Positions 60,911 through 64,000 of a stretch of DNA of 64,000 bases are shown one piece after another. This stretch comes from CAZVPF01 sp964628195 (lineage in GTDB: Bacteria; Planctomycetota; Phycisphaerae; Sedimentisphaerales; Anaerohalosphaeraceae), in the NCBI GenBank assembly GCA_964628195.1, contig CAZVPF010000001.1, forward strand, positions 62,001 to 126,000, read 5' to 3'. Both the position numbers and the translations under genes were made by a program. Position 1 is the stretch's first letter, and each line of letters begins with the position of its first letter. The notes beneath the pieces were generated by a model. The model searched no databases, was not told the origin of the DNA, and saw only the letters and a program-made list of their open reading frames with translations.

Positions 60911-61746
60911 CCCGACGGGTATTGACAATAATTCTTGTCATGGCCGGGCTGCTGTTGGTTCCGGTTCCTGTTAAGGCCGCCGACGAACCCGGCAACGCTG
61001 AAGGGACGATGGTTGATACGTCCGATGTTGATATGGAAAGCTCGCTGCCTTCACTGCCGGACCTGATCGAGGTTATCGACAAAGCCGCCGCCGAAAATAC
61101 CGAGGACGGTCAGCCGCCCGACTGGACCACGCCCGTTAAGCTGGTGTTCATCTTCACGGGCCTTGCGATACTGCCGAGCGTGATGATAATGACGACATCT
61201 TTTACACGAATAGTAATAGTGTTGAGTTTCATTCGCAGGGCACTTAGCACGCAGTCCATACCACCCACTGTCGCGGTTATGGGCCTTGCCCTGTTCCTGA
61301 CTCTCTATACTATGGCGCCTACTTTCACCCGCATCAACAGTGAGGCTGTTCAGCCGTACCTTGCAGAAGATATTCTTTTTGCCGAAGCCGGGGAAAAAGC
61401 AGGTGAGATAATGAAGGATTTTATGATCCGGCAGACAAGGAAAGCGGACCTGGCGGTTTTTATCAAGATGGCAAAGGTTAAACCGCCCCGCAAACCGACC
61501 GACCTGCCGCTCCATATCGTGGTTCCGTCGTTCGTTATCAGTGAGTTCAGGACAGCGTTTGAGATCGGCTGTCTTCTGTTCATACCGTTTTTGATGCTTG
61601 ACCTGGTTATATCGAGCATACTCTTGAGCGCGGGCATGATGATGCTGCCGCCTATGATGATATCGCTGCCTTTCAAGCTGATATTGTTCATCCTCGTCGA
61701 CGGCTGGGGAATACTGGCAAATGCGCTTAGTTTGAGTTTCAGGTAA
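60907..61746 (+). CDS. fliP: Flagellar export gate protein FliP
   Basis: 279 residues, with a signal peptide (LTIILVMAGLLLVPVPVKA) that FliP family members share, a long acidic linker, then the conserved TGLAILPSVMIMTTSFTRIVIVLSFIRRAL and LHIVVPSFVISEFRTAFEIGCLLFIPFLMLDLVISSILL. FliP pentamers form the export channel with FliQ and FliR. Confidence 0.95.
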   Translation: MTRRVLTIILVMAGLLLVPVPVKAADEPGNAEGTMVDTSDVDMESSLPSLPDLIEVIDKAAAENTEDGQPPDWTTPVKLVFIFTGLAILPSVMIMTTSFTRIVIVLSFIRRALSTQSIPPTVAVMGLALFLTLYTMAPTFTRINSEAVQPYLAEDILFAEAGEKAGEIMKDFMIRQTRKADLAVFIKMAKVKPPRKPTDLPLHIVVPSFVISEFRTAFEIGCLLFIPFLMLDLVISSILLSAGMMMLPPMMISLPFKLILFILVDGWGILANALSLSFR

Positions 61747-61814
61747 CTTGTCGCGTTTGAGCTTCGTTCGATACGCGGGTAATTATTGATAAATATGCAA
61801 AACAGGGATTCGTT

Positions 61815-62087
61815 ATGGATATAAATCTTATTCTTTATCTCGGAAGATACACGCTTGAAACCGCGCTGATGATCGCCGCGCCGATGCTCGGTATATGTAT
61901 GATTGTCGGTATCACGGTCACCCTTTTTCAGGCCGTTACGTCGATAAGGGATATGACCCTGACTATCGTGCCCAAGCTGCTTGCCATGAGCCTTGCTTCG
62001 CTGATCTTCGGCAACTGGATGATGCAGAACATAATGAAGTTTACGGTCGAGATATTTAACATAATCAAGTCTTACGGCTATCATTGA
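61815..62087 (+). CDS. fliQ: Flagellar export gate protein FliQ
   Basis: 90 residues, two hydrophobic helices: LETALMIAAPMLGICMIVGITVTLFQAVTSIRDMTLTIVPKLLAM and ASLIFGNWMMQNIMKFTVEIF. The family size and the ITVTLFQA motif are normal. It overlaps fliR by four bases. Confidence 0.95.
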   Translation: MDINLILYLGRYTLETALMIAAPMLGICMIVGITVTLFQAVTSIRDMTLTIVPKLLAMSLASLIFGNWMMQNIMKFTVEIFNIIKSYGYH

Positions 62088-62845
62088 TGGAAATTCTGAC
62101 CGGCAAAATACTTTCATTTATGCTTGTCTTTACGCGGGTGGGGGCGTTTTTTTCCACCAGCCCGGTTTTCAGCTGGGGTTCGCTTCCGGTGCGGGTCAAG
62201 GTCGCGCTGGCGGTAATGATCTCTATTTTTATCGCAGGCACCATGCCGTTGACCCTTGCAGCGGAGGAGATCAACGTCGTGCAGGCGATTGTGATGTTCT
62301 CCGGCGAAGCTGTTTACGGTCTTGCGTTCGGGCTCGTGGCAAGGCTGCTTTTCAGCATTGTAAACATGGCCGGAAGGATCATCGAAAGGCAAATGGGTCT
62401 TGCGATGGCCAACATCCTCAATCCCCTTACAGGTGAGAATGATAAGCCGCTGAGCATGTTGATAGAGATACTGTTTATCATGCTGTTTTTAAGCGCAAAC
62501 GGACATCACCTGCTGCTCGAAGTCATAAATAACAGTTATATATTTTTCCCGCTTGCCTCGCCGCCGCAAATAGAACTTTTGACCGGCAGCATAATCCGCA
62601 CAGGCGGGGTTATGCTTTTGCTCGGCCTGAAGCTTTCGGCGCCGATACTTGCGGCGTTTCTGCTGCTTATGGTCGTGCTGGGCGTATTGGCGCGGATATC
62701 GCCGGAAATGAACATACTGTTTTTGTCCCTGCCCATCAGGGTCGGTTTGGGCTTTATACTCGGGGCGATATACATCCCGTTTATACTTTCGTTTATAAAC
62801 AGGTTTTCGGCACTGCTTGAGAAAATGATGCCGATACCAATTTAA
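62084..62845 (+). CDS. fliR: Flagellar export gate protein FliR
   Basis: 253 residues, about six membrane helices. Conserved start ILSFMLVFTRVGAFFSTSPVF and MAGRIIERQMGLAMANILNPLTGEN in the centre. It forms the gate ring with FliP and FliQ. Standard length. Overlaps fliQ by four bases and is followed 22 bases later by flhB. Confidence 0.95.
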   Translation: MMEILTGKILSFMLVFTRVGAFFSTSPVFSWGSLPVRVKVALAVMISIFIAGTMPLTLAAEEINVVQAIVMFSGEAVYGLAFGLVARLLFSIVNMAGRIIERQMGLAMANILNPLTGENDKPLSMLIEILFIMLFLSANGHHLLLEVINNSYIFFPLASPPQIELLTGSIIRTGGVMLLLGLKLSAPILAAFLLLMVVLGVLARISPEMNILFLSLPIRVGLGFILGAIYIPFILSFINRFSALLEKMMPIPI

Positions 62846-62867
62846 CCGCATATTTCAGTGAATACAA

Positions 62868-63938
62868 ATGCCGCCGGAAAATAAAGAAGAAAGGACAGAA
62901 AAACCAACGCCGAAGAGGCTGTCCGACGCCAAGAAAAAGGGCTCGGTCCCCCAAAGCCAGGACATGACCTCCGCGGTCTCGCTGATAGTTCTTGCCACTG
63001 TAACTTTTTTTATGGGCCCCAGGGTTGTCGGCTGGAGCATGGGACTCATGCGAGAGGCTTTTTCGTGCAATCACATGTACATGTCCAACCCTGAAGCGGT
63101 TATCGGGTATGTTCAGGATAAGTTCTTTTCGGCCTTGGTGGTTATGGCCCCGTTTTTCGGTGTGCTTATGGTAACGGGCATCGCGACGCACATATGTATC
63201 TCCGGCTGGAACTTCAGCACGGAGACTCTTCAGTGGAAGTTCAGCCAGATCAACCCGATAAGCGGGTTCAAAAAACTTTTCTCGGTGCAAAGCCTGGTCA
63301 AGCTCGGTTTGAGCGTGCTGAAAATGATGTTTGTCGGCATTATCGCCTATGATTACGTAAGAACAAAAATAGTCGAAATGGCCCTTTACCAGTGGACGTG
63401 GGGCATGGGCATCTTAACTTCTATCGCCAAACTCATACTCGGTGTGATAATCAGGCTTTGTGTCGCTATTTTGATAATCGGGATCATAGACCTTGTTTAT
63501 CAGAAGTGGCAGTACATCAAGAACCTTATGATGACCAAAAAAGAGGTCAAGGACGAGATGAGAAACTCCGAGGGTCCGCCTGAGGTGAAGAAAAAGATCA
63601 GGCAAAAGCAGTTCGAGGCCGCCTTGAGACGCATGATGCAGGAGGTTCCCAAGGCCGACGTAGTTCTGGTCAACCCCGATCACGTCGCCGTTGCGCTGAA
63701 ATACGACCCAGGCACGATGCACGCTCCCACAGTAGTAGCCAAGGGCGGGGATAACGTGTGCGAAAAGATCAAGGAGATAGCGCGTGCTTACGGTGTGCCC
63801 ATCATCAGGCGTCCGGCCCTTGCAAGGACCCTTTTCGGTTCGGTAAAGCTGGGCGAGGAGATACCGGACGCGCTGTTTGTTGCCGTCGCGGAGGTTCTTG
63901 CCCTGGTTCACAGGCTGCGGGCAAACCGGGTAAGGTAA
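62868..63938 (+). CDS. flhB: Flagellar export switch protein FlhB
   Basis: 356 residues. N-terminal basic stretch (EERTEKPTPKRLSDAKKKGSVPQSQD), four membrane helices, then the cytoplasmic domain with NPDH at residues 269-272 (usual motif NPTH). Autocleavage between Asn and Pro switches export specificity from hook to filament. The following VAVALKYD, AARAYGVPIIRRPALAR-like segment and PDALFVAVAEVLA are typical. Likely followed by flhA outside the window. Confidence 0.95.
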   Translation: MPPENKEERTEKPTPKRLSDAKKKGSVPQSQDMTSAVSLIVLATVTFFMGPRVVGWSMGLMREAFSCNHMYMSNPEAVIGYVQDKFFSALVVMAPFFGVLMVTGIATHICISGWNFSTETLQWKFSQINPISGFKKLFSVQSLVKLGLSVLKMMFVGIIAYDYVRTKIVEMALYQWTWGMGILTSIAKLILGVIIRLCVAILIIGIIDLVYQKWQYIKNLMMTKKEVKDEMRNSEGPPEVKKKIRQKQFEAALRRMMQEVPKADVVLVNPDHVAVALKYDPGTMHAPTVVAKGGDNVCEKIKEIARAYGVPIIRRPALARTLFGSVKLGEEIPDALFVAVAEVLALVHRLRANRVR

Positions 63939-63941
63939 TTC

Positions 63942-63970
63942 TTGGATTTTGCTCCGGAATGCTTTATAAT
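63942..63970 (+). promoter_or_regulatory. Possible promoter for the next gene past the window
   Basis: TTGGAT (63942-63947) and a perfect TATAAT (63965-63970) with 17 bases between. The -35 is weak. Confidence 0.35.
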
Positions 63971-64000
63971 GACGACCGATCGATAATTTACAGCGAAGCC

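Overview
The window looks like chromosomal DNA from an anaerobic or marine-type Planctomycete of the class Phycisphaerae (Sedimentisphaerales-like). The evidence is two secreted proteins with C-terminal PEP-CTERM sorting tails, a LamG protein with dockerin-like calcium repeats ending in a Planctomycete-style 'LAxxWL' pattern, a type II secretion operon, a DUF4013-like membrane protein, and both GlnRS and GluRS. This placement is inferred from gene style, not from a marker-gene comparison. A 10-base N run inside gltX shows that the sequence is a scaffold with at least one gap.

Layout: 0-1.6 kb, 3' part of a secreted LamG/dockerin-like protein. 1.6-5.7 kb, an HD + CHAD pair (polyphosphate-type), a phosphofructokinase with a mixed donor-site signature and a possible leaderless transcript, and a lipoprotein superoxide dismutase. 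5.8-9.7 kb, a PEP-CTERM protein, nrdR with a stand-alone ATP-cone protein, and a lipoprotein. 9.7-16 kb, ilvBN, a NifU-like scaffold, a YibE/F membrane protein, an alkaline phosphatase and a second PEP-CTERM protein. 16-18.6 kb, endonuclease V and an MFS transporter. 18.65-20.1 kb, a strongly AT-rich two-gene island encoding a HEPN-like and a PIN-like protein with a 4-base start/stop overlap. This is the best candidate in the window for an undescribed system (toxin-antitoxin or abortive defence). 20.1-30 kb, glnS divergent from a six-gene housekeeping operon (gltX, pfkB-type kinase, thpR, recA, alaS, membrane protein). 30-44.9 kb, a gspC-to-gspM type II secretion operon with a giant secretin and a pseudopilin fused to a TPR-like tail. 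44.9-47.1 kb, a c-di-AMP synthase operon (lipoprotein, cdaA, cdaR-like). 47.3-50.3 kb, a WYL regulator overlapping an ABC-F ATPase. 50.3-51.1 kb, an 800-base non-coding region with two perfect inverted DnaA boxes and an AT-rich tract, a candidate replication origin. 51.1-63.9 kb, two flagellar blocks (flgB to a second motB; fliO to flhB), each preceded by a good sigma-54 -24/-12 element.

How the genes work together: the flagellar block supplies rod (FlgB, FlgC, FliE), MS ring (FliF), switch (FliG), export ATPase complex (FliH, FliI, FliJ), stator (MotA, two MotB, a MotE-like chaperone) and export gate (FliO, P, Q, R, FlhB). FliM, FliN, hook and filament genes are not here. The T2SS operon would move folded proteins across the outer membrane; its prepilin peptidase is not in the window. 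By hand counts, the top strand is C-rich left of about 45 kb and G-rich right of it, which fits a replication origin in the 45-51 kb stretch. No tRNA, rRNA, CRISPR array, insertion sequence or prophage was recognised.
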